Below, piece by piece: positions 12,520 through 24,297 of a DNA stretch of 64,000 nucleotides; positions within the stretch are counted from its first letter, which is position 1; each line of letters starts with the position of its first letter. The DNA is taken from positions 23,004,001 to 23,068,000 of the forward strand of contig OU612072.1 of the NCBI GenBank assembly GCA_914767715.1, given 5' to 3'. The notes beneath the pieces were generated by a model, which had not been told where the DNA came from, made no database searches, and was given only the letters and a program-made list of their open reading frames with translations. The translations under genes were made by a program, and so were the position numbers. The DNA comes from Membranipora membranacea. Lineage: Eukaryota; Bryozoa; Gymnolaemata; Cheilostomatida; Membraniporidae.

Positions 12520-12790
12520 GGCATTTTGGCAATGGTATTTTGGGTTATGATATGTTGTCCCGCATGGTATTGTGTCCAATCTGGCTTTATATCCACTGGT
12601 ATTTTGACACATCTGGCTTTATATCCACTGGAATTTTGACACAACTGGCGTTTTGTACAACTGGTATTTTGGCATTGGTATATTGTGCAGTGGTGTTTTC
12701 ACCTATGGCATTATGGCCATGCATTATGACAATGGCATTATGGCGATGGCATTTTGTCCCAATGGCATTTTGGCCATGGTATTTTGACAC
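12520..12790 (+). repeat. Degenerate ATGGCATTTTG repeat, inverted partner of 303-425
   Basis: Units such as ATGGCATTTTGG, ATGGCATTATGG and ACTGGTATTTTG recur more than ten times at short intervals, giving a decayed minisatellite. A stretch containing GCAGTGGTGTTTTCACCTAT is the reverse complement of the one near 385-410. Confidence 0.7.
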
Positions 12791-12799
12791 GGAATCCAA

Positions 12800-13985
12800 T
12801 CCGACCTAACAACCTAGAGGAGGACCCTGAGGCAGTGACTACAGGTCAGTCACACACACCAGACCCAGGAGTTGATGTGTTGTGGTCACATTGAAGGTGT
12901 TATTAGCTAGACTGACAACAGATACATAATTCACAGCGATTGTACCAACAGTAACAGCCACAGCATTAGTATGAGCATTCCATGGGCTGGGACAAGAGTT
13001 GATACTTCTTGCAGCTTTAAGATGAAGAGAAGGAGGAGCTGAATCGAGACGGCCCTTGTATAACTAAATGATAAGCTGCCCCTTCTGTTTTCCCAGATGA
13101 GTCAAAGTCACTGTCTACACACAAGTGGATGCGTCCATTCAATCAAATTGTGGTTAACTGATACTGGGAGCGAACCAAGTCTTTGTGAAAGCAAATACAA
13201 AGTAATCGTGAAACATTAAAAATGATCAATGATTTTCACAAAAGATCTGGCATTATAGTAGGATAGAAGATACAAGTTATCTAATCATTCCTTTCAATTT
13301 TTGCTCTCTGAGTTTTTTTCTGACACCAGCCCCTTTTGCTAGAGCTGCCAAAACTCCAATGCTATGACCAATCCTCACTTCCCTCTGCTGAAAGTCAGAT
13401 CATTTATGACCTCACAGAGTGGCCTGGGGCCCTATTCTTGGCACTCGTAGCATGCAAATTTCTCACCCTTGATGGTCTACCGACATTCATTCCTCACAGC
13501 GCCAGATGTTCTTTTCTCTCTGCTTCTCCTTGTCAGCATTTGGCTTGCGTTCCGGAACCACCTCTACAGGCTCAGTAAGTAAGAAGTCGGTTCCAGGAAG
13601 ATTGAACTTCATTGAGTTAAAATCTGAAATAAAAGATTACAATGATTAACCATACACAAAGCTTGTTTATGTTTCTGCCAAAAATACCACTACAATGAAT
13701 GTTTCCGATTACGTCCAACGACAGAAGGACCAACCTGTACCAAGTAGACTAGTGGGGTGGTGTCAGCTTTAACTAAAACCCATTCACGACCCTGATCAGA
13801 CTTAAACCCAAATTCGCTGATTGGGCTTTAAAGGATATAAAAACTCAGCAAGAAATCTCTCATTCCATTTTTTTCTCCCTCGACTCACATTGTAGCCTTC
13901 GACCTCTTCATACAAATCATAATTGACCAAGAGTACTCTATTTAACTTAATGGAGACCTCAAAGTTTAACCAAACCTCAATTCAC
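12800..13985. other. No clear gene; probable decayed retroelement flank
   Basis: Nothing could be identified securely. Near 13700-13830 the minus strand reads weakly like the spacer after a Gypsy integrase (REWVLVK, then VGRNRKH), so the Gypsy fragment that starts at 13990 may extend into this stretch in a decayed state. Confidence 0.35.
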
Positions 13986-13989
13986 CAGG

Positions 13990-14965
13990 TGTAAACACAG
14001 GATTCAGAGGAGGGTTTCAATGTGACGTCATACAAGCATCATGTTCACTACATTTTCGAACCAATCTCTCGACAACACCTACAGATCTTTCAGCTAAACC
14101 GTTAGATTAGAGCTACTGGTTGCATGGCTTGAGCCATAGTCACTTGCAAACTGTCGGAATTCAGCACTTTAATACCCCGGAATATTGTCTCTAGCGACTC
14201 CAAGAGTGGAAAATACTTTCTTGAAGGCACCTATAATTCCTAGGCTCGTCTGCGCTGGTATAGGCACAGCTTCAATCCACTTACTTCATATGTCTCTCTA
14301 ATGTCTCTGATACAAGCATTACATTGATGAATGCAAGTCTCAATATGAATGAGCATGTTAGGCCACCAGACCACCTGTCGAGTAAGTCTACAGGTTTTAC
14401 CAATGCCCTGGTATCCAGCATGTGCTCTCTCAATATAGACACTATGCAGACTAGCAGGTATGTGAAGTCTGCCATTAAACATAAGACAACCTTTGTGCAC
14501 CTACAATTTATGACAGCAAGTACGTAAACACTTCAATTCACCTGTTTACTGCTCATATCTTGGCGAACCTTCGACCTGATACTGCTTGCATTGAAGTTAA
14601 ATGCAAGCAGTATCATGTCGAAGGTTCCCCATGATACGAGCTGTAAACAGGTGAATTAAAACAACTCTACTTCATGTATATCAGGGACTAAGTCCTCAAA
14701 AAATACAATCGTATAATACTCAATATTATACTGGATGCACTTTGAACCTCGTTGAGTTGGCTCAAAGTATCAGCCACAAACAATTTAAAACCAGGAGTAT
14801 GAAAGATTTCATATCCACACCTACTCATCCTCACTTTGAATCACTCAGATCTTTTCCACCTAGAATTTGCACCAAAGGTTAATGGTCCGTTTCAACTTCA
14901 AACTTCTGACCTATCAGATAAAAGTCGAACTTCTCTCAAGCCCATGTGATGGTTAGAGGGGTAAT
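13990..14965 (-). mobile_element. Ty3/Gypsy pol fragment: RNase H, zinc-binding and integrase core
   Basis: Reading the minus strand, 14960-14700 resembles reverse-transcriptase RNase H (EKFDFYLIG, VETDHxPL, then HTPG..LFVADTLSQ). At 14500-14265 follows an integrase zinc-binding H2C2 module (IPASLHS, RAHAGYQGI, VVWWPNM, HQCNAC). From 14265 to about 14020 the integrase core is read in shifted frames (WIEAVPIPAQTS, then FASDYGSSH). Stops and frameshifts make it non-functional. A 123-bp palindrome has landed between the RNase H and H2C2 parts. Confidence 0.75.
14535..14657. repeat. Near-perfect 123-bp palindrome (hairpin MITE)
   Basis: Arms of about 55 bp starting AATTCACCTGTTTAC and ending in its complement surround a loop of roughly 10 bases (TTGAAGTTAAA). 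The arms differ at only a few positions. It interrupts the Gypsy pol fragment, so it is a later insertion or a secondary structure acquired after the element decayed. Confidence 0.85.
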
Positions 14966-15169
14966 AATCCTCAAGATGTTTAGGATCAGTAAATTGGTAG
15001 TATAAACCATTTCACATGCAATAGAGATAGACACATTGACAGACCGAACGAGCCCACCGGTCTGAAAAATCTCTCAGTGGCACATCTGAAGGAATTGTAC
15101 AGGACTAGGCATATATGAGATGTGAAATTCAAATACGTAATTATGAGGAAAATATCACAGAGAACAATA

Positions 15170-16880
15170 AACAATATTGCAGACACAAATTAGCACACTG
15201 GAATAGGGAGGAAGTAGATGGGCTGTGGGAGCTCTGTGTAGTCGATTGGTGAAAAAGTACTTCGGTGGATCGGTGTTAATGTTTCCCTTGTTGCCTCCAT
15301 ATCTTGTTGAGTGTTCATCTGCTTGACGTGGTAAAAATCGCTCTTTATCAAGAGCGACCTGACCTGTAACGATTCTAGCGTACATGTAAAGATCAGTCAG
15401 CCCTTCTTGTTTTCAAGTCAGGCCAATTGTGAATCAACATGAGATGAGAAATACTATCAAACTTATTCATGCCATAACACCAACGAATAGCTTTTCTATC
15501 AATAGCCATAATCATGTCCACATGCTAATTCAGACGAGGAGACCATATTTGACATGCATATTCTAATTTGGGCCTACAAATGGTAGTGAAGGCTAGTCTA
15601 CGGGTTTTGGAATGCGCCTTTTAAGATTACGCATGAGCATAAACAGAACCTTATTCGCTTTGCTACAAATGTCAATAATATGGCTGTGATAGGAAAGTTT
15701 GTTATCAACAATAACACCTAGGTATTTTACTTCATTGACATTATCAATGATCTCATAAGACATTGAGTACTAAGTTACAGTGTGATTTGAAGATTTCCTA
15801 GTGATACACATATGCTGACATTTGTCAACATTAAAAAACATTTGTGAAGATTTTGTCCAGTCATAAAGTCTGTTTAGGTCAAGTTGGAAGTCCATTTTAT
15901 GGGATGACACAATAAGGAGTCATCGGCAAAAAGTTTGAGAGTACTAGATGATACTTACAACGGCATGTCAATTATAAATATCAAGAATAACAGAGGCTCT
16001 AAAACGCTGCCTTGAGGTACCCCAGACGTAGCTGGTCTAGCCGTAGACTTAACAGAGTTTACGGTAACAAATTGAAGGCGGTCGGATAGCCACGGATCTA
16101 TCCACATTCGAGTTTTGTTGTTTATTCCAATGACGCGCATCTTCTTGGATAGTTTTTTATGCGATACGACGTCGAAGGCCTTCGAGAAGTCGAGAACCGC
16201 GATGTCCACAGGAATATTTTTATCATAAAAATTTACAAGATCCTGTACAGTATTTAGAAGCGGGGTGTTGCACCCATGCTTTTTACGGAAACCGTGTTGA
16301 TGTTTAAATAAGAGGTCATGATCTGAAAAGTAATTGTGAATGTTATGAGCTACAACATGTTCAAATATTTTACATAGAATGCAAGTAAGGAAGATAGGTC
16401 TGTAGTTTAGAGGGTTAGTTTTATTACCTTTCTTGCTCAGAGGAATAACATGGGCAGACTTCCATACACTTGGAGAAGTGTGTGAGTTGTAAACATACTG
16501 AAATAACATTGTAATGCAAACAACAACATATGGAGCAAGAAAGCGAACAAAGGCAGGGGAAAGCTGCTCAGGGCCGGCCCCTTTACGGACACCGAGATTC
16601 AACAGCTGAGTCATCACACCGGACGGATGAAATACAATTTTTTCAGATTGAAGTGATGCGGAATTAATATGTAGAGGTGGAGGTTGACCATCATCTTTAG
16701 TGAAAACTGAAGCAAATGCATAGGCAAAGGTCTCGGCAATAGAAACGCTATCGTTAGGGGGACAATTGTTTAGTTGATTAATGGTATTATTACTGTCCTT
16801 CTTGCTAGCGATGAATTTAAATAGCGGTTTGCTGTCAACAACTTTTTTTCAGAGCTTAGACTGTACCTGGTACCTTTCGA
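15170..16880 (-). mobile_element. Non-LTR retrotransposon reverse-transcriptase fragment (CR1/Jockey-like)
   Basis: The minus strand from about 16880 to 15955 is one reverse-transcriptase frame. It shows an N-terminal lead (SKPLFKFIASKK, SIAETFAYAF), then GPEQLSP, WKSAHVIPLSKKG, NYRPI, the motif A region VLDFSKAFDVV and SGVPQGSV. Beyond 15955 it continues in broken frames: an ADDSLL catalytic box, an FNVDKCQHM motif and the C-terminal domain (to about 15170). It is 5'-truncated and frame-broken. It sits just upstream of the first supported exon of the ROCO-caspase gene, on the opposite strand, presumably in an intron. Confidence 0.85.
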
Positions 16881-16884
16881 TGTT

Positions 16885-16918
16885 GGTAGGGACCAAACAA
16901 ACTTATTTGGTCCCTACC
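16885..16918. repeat. Short perfect palindrome, 13-bp arms
   Basis: GGTAGGGACCAAA and its exact complement TTTGGTCCCTACC are separated by 8 bases. It lies at the 5' boundary of the reverse-transcriptase fragment and 90 bases before the ROCO-caspase exon. Confidence 0.8.
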
Positions 16919-17009
16919 TTGTCCACCATATCATGGGTGCACTCCATCATTGCTTTAGTATTGATGCTCGACAACACCAGTTGATTGTAGATCTATTTTT
17001 TTCATCTAG

Positions 17010-20000
17010 TTTAAGACACATGAGAAAACTGGGAATTCTCTACCTGAATGATAACCTCCTCAAACAGTTACCTGAATGGATCGATGAGCTTGGCTATCTA
17101 AGTCACCTGTACCTCCAAGGAAACTCTACACTCACCAGTCTACATCCTAACATTGCATTACTTGATCTTGCAAGTTTGAATTGTGGCCGCTGCTACAATC
17201 TGACTGAGCCTCCTTATGCTGTGTGTGGGGGAGGATTAAGCGATGTCAAACAGTACTATCAGGACTTAGCAGATGGTAAAACATCAATCACTCTCTCAAC
17301 ACTAGTTTTACTAGGAAGGAAAGAAGCTGGAAAGTCTACCCTGCTAAACGCAATGAAAAAAGGATTTCAGATCTCGACCGATGACAAAGTGGAAAAGACA
17401 AGAGTCTTTGAGTTTCAGCAAATCACCCTCAGAAAGGCGGATTCAGAAGACAAACACATCAACGTCATCGACTTTGGAGGAGATGATGTCTATCACTACT
17501 CATATCAAATAACAGTTCATAAGGACTGTATCCCAGTTGTTGTAGTGAATCTGAAGGAGTACGAAGACTTGAGGCAGCAATTTGGAAAACGAGAGGCAAC
17601 CAGACGAGTGGCATTCGACTGGTTGTCTCATTTGATCACAATATCTTCCGGAACTCAGGAACCTATATTTGTGATCACCCACAAGGACCTATTTGAGGAT
17701 TCACCTGGAAAGTTTGAGAATCTGTGCACAGAGTTTTGCTCAACTGTCAGCACACTTAGAGATGAGCTCATCAGTGAAGTAGGAGCAGCAGCAACCGCTT
17801 TCAAAACAGTCACTCTATTCTCAGTCGGAAAACATGTAAACCAATCAGTGGAATTGAAGAAACTGCAAGACTGTCTATTCATGTGTGTTGAGAAGTCTGA
17901 GTGCTCTATTCCAAATGCATGGCTGGAGGTTCAAACAGGTATCATCAACAAACACGAAGCAGGCTGTCTCGATTACAACATACTTTTGTCGGAGACAGAC
18001 AAAAAAAGCACCCTGAAAGCTGTCCTGAGTTTCATGCAGCGATCTGGGCAGATATTGTGGTATGCTAATGACAAAGACAGACATTCGCTAAGCAACAGTC
18101 TGCTACATCTGCATAATGGCAATGGCCACTCGCTTGAACTGCGTAATGCTATTTTTCATGATATACCGCTTGTAGCACAACTCATAGGCTACCTTTATGA
18201 CCACAATATGACCAGAGGAATTGTGATGCAGGCTTCAGATGATAATACAGCATCAAGTGAAACACGTGACAGTTATCTCTGCAATGGGATCATAAGCAAG
18301 TGTGATCTTGAACAGCTTTTCGCAAAGCTGCCGAAAATCAGCCAGTTCAAAATCTTTGTTGATTTACTGCTGAAGTTCAGACTTTTGTTCGGGCCAACCA
18401 AAATCAACGAGCTCAGAAACTGCTACCTGTTACCGTATTTCATGCCGAAACATACCTTCACCCCACATAACGCTGAGATTCCTCTCAAAGCCACATTGAA
18501 TTTCCATGGTCTGAGAGTTCCTGACTATGGCTTCCAACAACTGACTGTGAGCTTCATTGAGCATGTCTCAGAAGAGAGCTATCACATATTCCCACACGGA
18601 AATGGGGTTTCTGCAAAGCTGGAACTTCATTCAGGGTCAACAAAAGAACAAGTTGATCTTCATCTGATCCATGAAATAGAAGCTCAGAAGATTTTCGTTA
18701 GTGTTGAAGGCTGTAGCTCAGTGGTACATCAAGCATGGCAAGTCTTCATCAGTTTGCTACAAAAGCTGGCAGAAGAGATAAAAGATACCTGGCCTGCTTC
18801 TTTAATAAGATACGAGATCCCTTGTCCCCATTGTCTCATCCTAGACAAACAGAATCCAGCACTGGTCAACTCAGACCCAATCTTACAAGGGAACCGGCCA
18901 GGTGATGCTACAACACCTTGTACCACAGACTCGAATGTACCAAGATCACTACTTGGGCCATGTAAGTTAACATATGGATTCTTGTTCCTTTTTCCCATCA
19001 CAAGAAACCCTGACATTGTGTAATGACAAATAAATCATGAAATGCTCTGCTTATTAGTTGTAATACTTCTTCGGTACATTGCCTGACAATGGCGAAGCTC
19101 TCATAAGAGACCATGTCTAAATAAAATATGTCTAGGTAAGATCTACAAGAATGATCACCTGATACTCATTACCCAAGAAACTGACAGATTTTCTTGATTT
19201 GTTTTCAAATAGGTAGCATATTGACTCAAGATGAAATCAAATACCTGGAAGACTATCTGAGAGATGTCAAAAGTAATGGAGACGAAGAAATCAAGCACAT
19301 ATTGAGGAGGCAAGAACAGGACCTAAGCATGTTACCCATCCCCCAGAAAGCTCTAAACACAGCTCCAAATACAGAGAGAGTAAGAGACTTTGTCCAAAAA
19401 AAAATAATGATCCGTGTTTCATGTATTTTGGAACCGATAACAGTCTCTCAGGTGCTTGGTGAACATGAGCAGCAATACATTGATAAAATGATAATTTTAT
19501 GATAATTATTGTGATGTTCCTCATTGTCTTTTATTAAGGTTTACAGGATGACAGCTACAAGGGGACGAGCTTTGGTTATCAATGTCAGATCTCCTGAAGA
19601 CAGAAAGGGGTCACAGTACGACTACGAGAACCTCCGTGATATGTTTGAAAAGTTTGGTTTTATTATCAGTGGGCTGAGTGGTGATAAGGACTGGAGTGCA
19701 CAGGTCAGACATATCTAAACATATCTTACATTAATTCTCGTCAGTCAGCTCCCCTACTTATAGCAAGTAGGACATTATGGTCTATTCTAAATTACAAAAA
19801 ACAGCAAATGACTATACATCTTCTCATAGTTCACATATACAAACATTGGTATTAGTGTGATATATACATTTAATATTGTATTCTCGTTGGATTTTTTTCT
19901 TCTCAATTTTTGTTGTCATAGTTACACAAATATTCTGTATTCACTTCAACTCTTCTTCATCCTCAAGCTTCCATTTTTAATTTTTCCTTATTTTTTCAGC

Positions 20001-21853
20001 ACTATTTGGAAAACATTCCGCTACTGGAATGAAATTGGCTGCCAATTAAAAGTGTTGAAAAAGTCTGCAACTTTCAATTGATTTTATTGAAGGAACTTAT
20101 TGAAGCCATTCATGAAGAGACTAATTATGTGGATAGAGGTACTCGGAGCTCTATTCATACCAGCCTGGGAATGTTTGTATTGGTCCTTATGAGCCATGGA
20201 GATGATGGATCTATCCTAACCAAAGATGCAGATATCAAGCTGGTTGACATATACAGGCTTCTATCATCAAACAACTTTCCTGCTATGGCTGGAAAACCGA
20301 AGATGATTATATTACAATCATGTTCTGGAGGTTCTGTTGACTCTTTCTCTCTCATCCAAACCAATTTTGCCTTTATCAGAATTAAAAACTGTCTGCTAGG
20401 CTATAAACAGAAATCAGTCAGCAGATCTGTGGTATAAATTTTATCGATTTCTTTCAAACTTGCAAGATATAGGAAAATAACAGTAATGATCCCCATAATC
20501 TTCTTAACTTCAAAGCTGAGTAATCAGCTTTCTGCATAGACAATGCTTTATCATACAAGCAATATTCTTTGTTTAAGATAAAGAGATGAGAGGGAATCCT
20601 GGAGCTCGAAATCCATTGTTAAAAGTTCCAGCAACACCAAGTCATGCAAATGTCAGAAGGAACCAATCAACTGAGAATCTGCCTATAGATGATAGTTATA
20701 TGTGTATGGATGATCTGATTGTCTTCAAACCCAGCTTTCCAGGTGAGCTAGCGATATCTGTGTTATGTTATTTGACTGAGCAGTCATCACATTGTGGCGC
20801 CGCTATAGTATACTAGTCTATGGTTTAAGATCGAGCCTGCATTCGATATTTTAAAGAAAAGCCATCCATGGAGAAATGAGTTTATATTTCCTTACACCAT
20901 TTTCTTACTAGGATACGTAGCATACCGAGATGAAAACTATGGATCACTCTTCGTACAGGTACTGGTGTTGACATTCTACAAACAGGCTGGGCAGAAGCAT
21001 GCTGAGCAACTCAGTAAAACGGTAGGTTCGATCAAAGTGAACATTAATGATTAAAAGCTGACAAATTCAATATTATTGGTGAAAATACAGCTAAAACTCA
21101 CTACACTGACAAGTACGCTGTGTTGCATAGGGCGGCAATGGTGGCACGGACTGCTCTGTGGGATGAGAGAACACAACTCTGAGTAGTGAATAGCAGGTGT
21201 ACTAATATGCGCCTTCAACCCACACTCTCTTGGAGATGGCAAGATGGCGAAATAGGTTAGCATGCTTGCATTTCACAGCCCAGCAATTGGTGCCACAGGA
21301 GTTGTGGGTTCCAGTCCCACTTGGGGGGCTTCCAAGGTTGATTGTTCCAGCCTCCAGCACCCTCAGGTGTTTACCTCTCCGGGTATATGATTGATGAGGG
21401 CAAGATGTCTTTAAAGCATAACTATGTGTCACACCTTGGTTTCTTTTTGTGATGTTTACCAACTGTGTTGGTTTAGCATAATAAGCAGTCTAAGCATTAA
21501 GATATGATCCAAGAATTCAAATAGTGGCCGCAGCCAAAACATCAAGAAAGCGTTTTGTCATCAGCATGTCACATAACGGAATCGTTATATTGTGATCATA
21601 TATGTTTTGGACTGGACTGTAATAGGCTTTATGGCCTCCTATGTTCGCACATTTTGAAATTACTAAACTATAAACCACAATTTTCCTTTTCCCAAAGATT
21701 CAGTCTATAGTGAGAGAACTAGCCCCGGAGAGAGGTGTGGGACAACTACCTGTCACAATCAGTACATTCACTAATGAGAGGAAGCTCTATCTGTCTCCTG
21801 GAGTTAATATGAGAACCACTCATCCAGATGAGCTCCATGATCCTGTACTATGA
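17010..21853 (+). CDS. ROCO GTPase-caspase fusion protein (LRR-ROC-COR-caspase), 5' end not in view
   Basis: Seven exons, all GT..AG and phase-consistent: 17010-18961, 19213-19379, 19539-19703, 20093-20330, 20584-20742, 20912-21021 and 21698-21853 (TGA); about 981 codons. Exon 1 encodes leucine-rich repeats (LGILYLNDNLLKQLP, LSHLYLQGN), a ROC GTPase (P-loop GRKEAGKST at 17314-17340, DFGG near 17470, THKD near 17680) and a COR-like region ending in CPHC. Exon 2 is a linker. Exons 3-7 form a complete caspase domain: YRMTATRGRALVINV, catalytic-His LMSHGDDG, catalytic-Cys QSCSGE made across an intron, then p10 sequences (GYVAYRDENYGSLFVQ, KLYLSPGV). ROCO proteins are signalling scaffolds and caspases are death/inflammatory proteases, so a cytosolic NLR-like sensor-protease is a reasonable inference. 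The exon at 17010 begins in phase 2, so upstream exons (more LRRs) are expected. Two adjacent genes read as one is the alternative, but the phase match at the junction argues against it. Confidence 0.8.
21225..21475 (+). repeat. tRNA-derived SINE, distinct subfamily
   Basis: A-box-like ATGGCGAAATAGGTTAGCATGC and B-box GGGTTCCAGTCCC at about 45-base spacing, followed by a tail ending near TTTCTTTTTGTGATG. It lies in the last intron of the ROCO-caspase gene and lacks the CCAGGTGTGCTCC central domain of the other SINEs. Confidence 0.65.
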
Positions 21854-23730
21854 TATCCTCGGAGATCCAAGATAATATTCAGAGGTCAGTCTAGTGCACT
21901 TATGCAGTGTTCTATTGGATTGAAAAGTAATTTAATATGATGATGATGATATTGATAATTTTCTATACCTGAAACTACGGCTAGCAAATTGAGTCATTTT
22001 TCTACCTCCCAATGAGTTCCCTGTCAAGAAACTGCAGGATGATTCAACACTCGCGTTGCTAAACTGCCCTATAATTCCAGTAATGGAGGAAGGAGCTCCC
22101 ATAAAAAATTGATTATTGAGATCGTTTAGTCATATCTGTCAACCCCATGCAGCTTTTCGTAAATCATAGCCTATTTAACAGGTGCTAATTTCGCATGAAA
22201 TAACAGTTTCATTTTTTTAAACTAACTGTAGGGCCAGATGCCATGAATGGTAACCTCAAGTTTGGTGTGGAGAAACTGAGAAACAATTAGACGGAGTGAG
22301 GGAGTCGGTATAAGAGTACGGAGAACTAACTGCGCAAACTAAGTGTGTGTTTGTGAAAATGTATTTAGTTCTAATGTTTATGATTTATACTTTTTATCAT
22401 TATTCAAAGTTGGTATGAGAGCAGTTGAGGTACGAACATTTTATCTTACAAAGTGAGGATATTCATATATCCATATATCGTGTGTTATTATTGATCATCG
22501 GGTTTTTCTTATTACCAATATTGTCACCGCATATTATTGAGTGAAATTATGCACTGTTGAACCTAACCTAGTTGGCAATGAAAAATTCTTTAGGAATTAG
22601 TTATTACAAATCTGCCTATGGTGATTATTTTTAGTTTTTAATGCTACTCCTGACTAGAAATTCCATGCACATTAACCACTAATTTATAATATTGTATCAC
22701 TATAAAATATATCACATAATCAAGTTTTGATTCTCACATTGGAAAAACTGGAGTTTGTGGAAACCCAGTGCTGTTACCGGCAATTATGTTTCTGTATTTG
22801 AAAAGATATATTGCCATGCACTGCAGCATAGCGATTATCATTTGTGCTCTACAATATGATATACATGGAAGAATTAGGATCTCTAAGTTGTCAGCCGAGT
22901 GTGTGAATTATCAATTGTAATATGCAATTGAGTAATTCCAATCATGTCAAAAAATTCCTGCCAAAGGAGTACTCATACTGATATTTATTCTGTTACATAT
23001 GAGACCAGTAATTATTGTATTCATAATCCATCAAATACTTCAATTATTTATGGTAGTATGACACATGGGAACACATCATGGGAATGGTTAGAATCCGCTG
23101 GATTCTAACCATTCGAAATTGGAGTGAACCACAAAATCGAAGCGTGGAACCATAGTGATTCATTTAGGTGAAATAGTTGATGGGCTGTCTTGCATACTTG
23201 AGCTCTAGGGTTAACAAAAGATATGTCATAATAAAGTGCAAAGGCAGTTTCTCTGGTCCTGACATTAGATTTTAATCAATAACTAAGAGTCTGTGAAATA
23301 AATAGGAGTTGTGTTAGCATCATAGCATCTAAAGCATCATAACACAAAGTCGGAATGTTTTTGGAAGTGTAGCTAGTAGCATCAGCTAGTAATAGGAATC
23401 CTTTGTAAACTTCTGGTATCAGTTTCATGAGCTCGACTGAACAAGGAGGGCAACAAAAGTAACTGTAATGATGAGGGCATCACTCCTAATAATTGTGAGT
23501 TGATTTGATGCAGTGCTTCAATGCCAAGTTCCGAATATGTGTGACGTAAACACCAGGACAATATTACATGTACCTGATACAACAGAGGATCAAAATGATG
23601 ATGATGTATCAGCTCTTCTGTCACCCGCAGTTGGTATTTAATGAATTGATTAGTTCTTGATTGGTTATGGTTAATAGAAATATATAATGAACAAACTGAT
23701 GCTGTAACCAATGCTGGAAACAAGTGTTAG
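21854..23730. other. 3' flank of the ROCO-caspase gene and gene-free sequence
   Basis: The frame of the last caspase exon stays open after its TGA to a possible donor near 21892. A short phase-compatible exon (22233-22290, ending GVEKLRNN and TAG) follows; see the findings. The rest is AT-rich with no recognised gene, and holds one perfect palindrome at 23082-23114. Confidence 0.4.
23082..23114. repeat. Perfect 15-bp-arm palindrome
   Basis: GAATGGTTAGAATCC, loop GCT, then the exact complement. No other copy was noticed in the window. Confidence 0.85.
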
Positions 23731-23732
23731 CC

Positions 23733-23935
23733 AAGGAGTAAGAGCTGGCTCAGTTGGTTTGAGCGCTTCATGGGTTCGTATCCCTCTGTAACCCATCGAC
23801 TACTGGGGTTTGGTTGGCCTGCTGGTGTACTGCAACCTGCTTGCAAACAAAAAGCAACCTGGCCAAGATATTGCTGCCTCGCTAACAATGCAAGGAATAT
23901 TTTGCCACCCATGGTTCAGGAAGCGTAATGTGATT
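23733..23935 (+). repeat. tRNA-derived SINE with conserved central domain
   Basis: The head has GGCTCAGTTGGTTTGAGCGC and GGGTTCGTATCCC. The central domain follows (CTGGTGTACTGCAACCTGC, AAAAGCAACCTGGCCA, ATTGCTGCCTCGC). It belongs to the same family as 3645 and 41575, more diverged. Confidence 0.75.
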
Positions 23936-24297
23936 TTCGATTTGTTATGCTGATGACTGTATGAGTGCTTCGAGTGGTATGGTTGCACCTATCTGAAATT
24001 ATCTATTGGGATGTAGTGGCAGAGGAATAGGCAACTCACCAGGCCTTTGAAAATAAACAGTTTTCATCAAGTTGTCTTTCCTTGGAAAAGGGACAGTGTC
24101 ATTTAGCTCATCATTAGTAATGACAGAATTCACGGAGTAGCTCCTATTCTGAGAGAGCTAAAATTAAGGGGTTTCAATAGGATAGTGTCAGTGTAGTAAG
24201 GTATCTGATGGCATAGTTTTCAAAACCCTACTCAGAATTATTTTTTTTATTTTTTATGTATTGCCCAGTGATTTTCTTCAGGTAATAACAGTCAACG

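Noticed and set aside
21051-21462. Minus-strand open frames overlapping the last caspase intron
   Set aside because: They cover a tRNA-derived SINE and intron sequence and show no domain; treated as chance frames.
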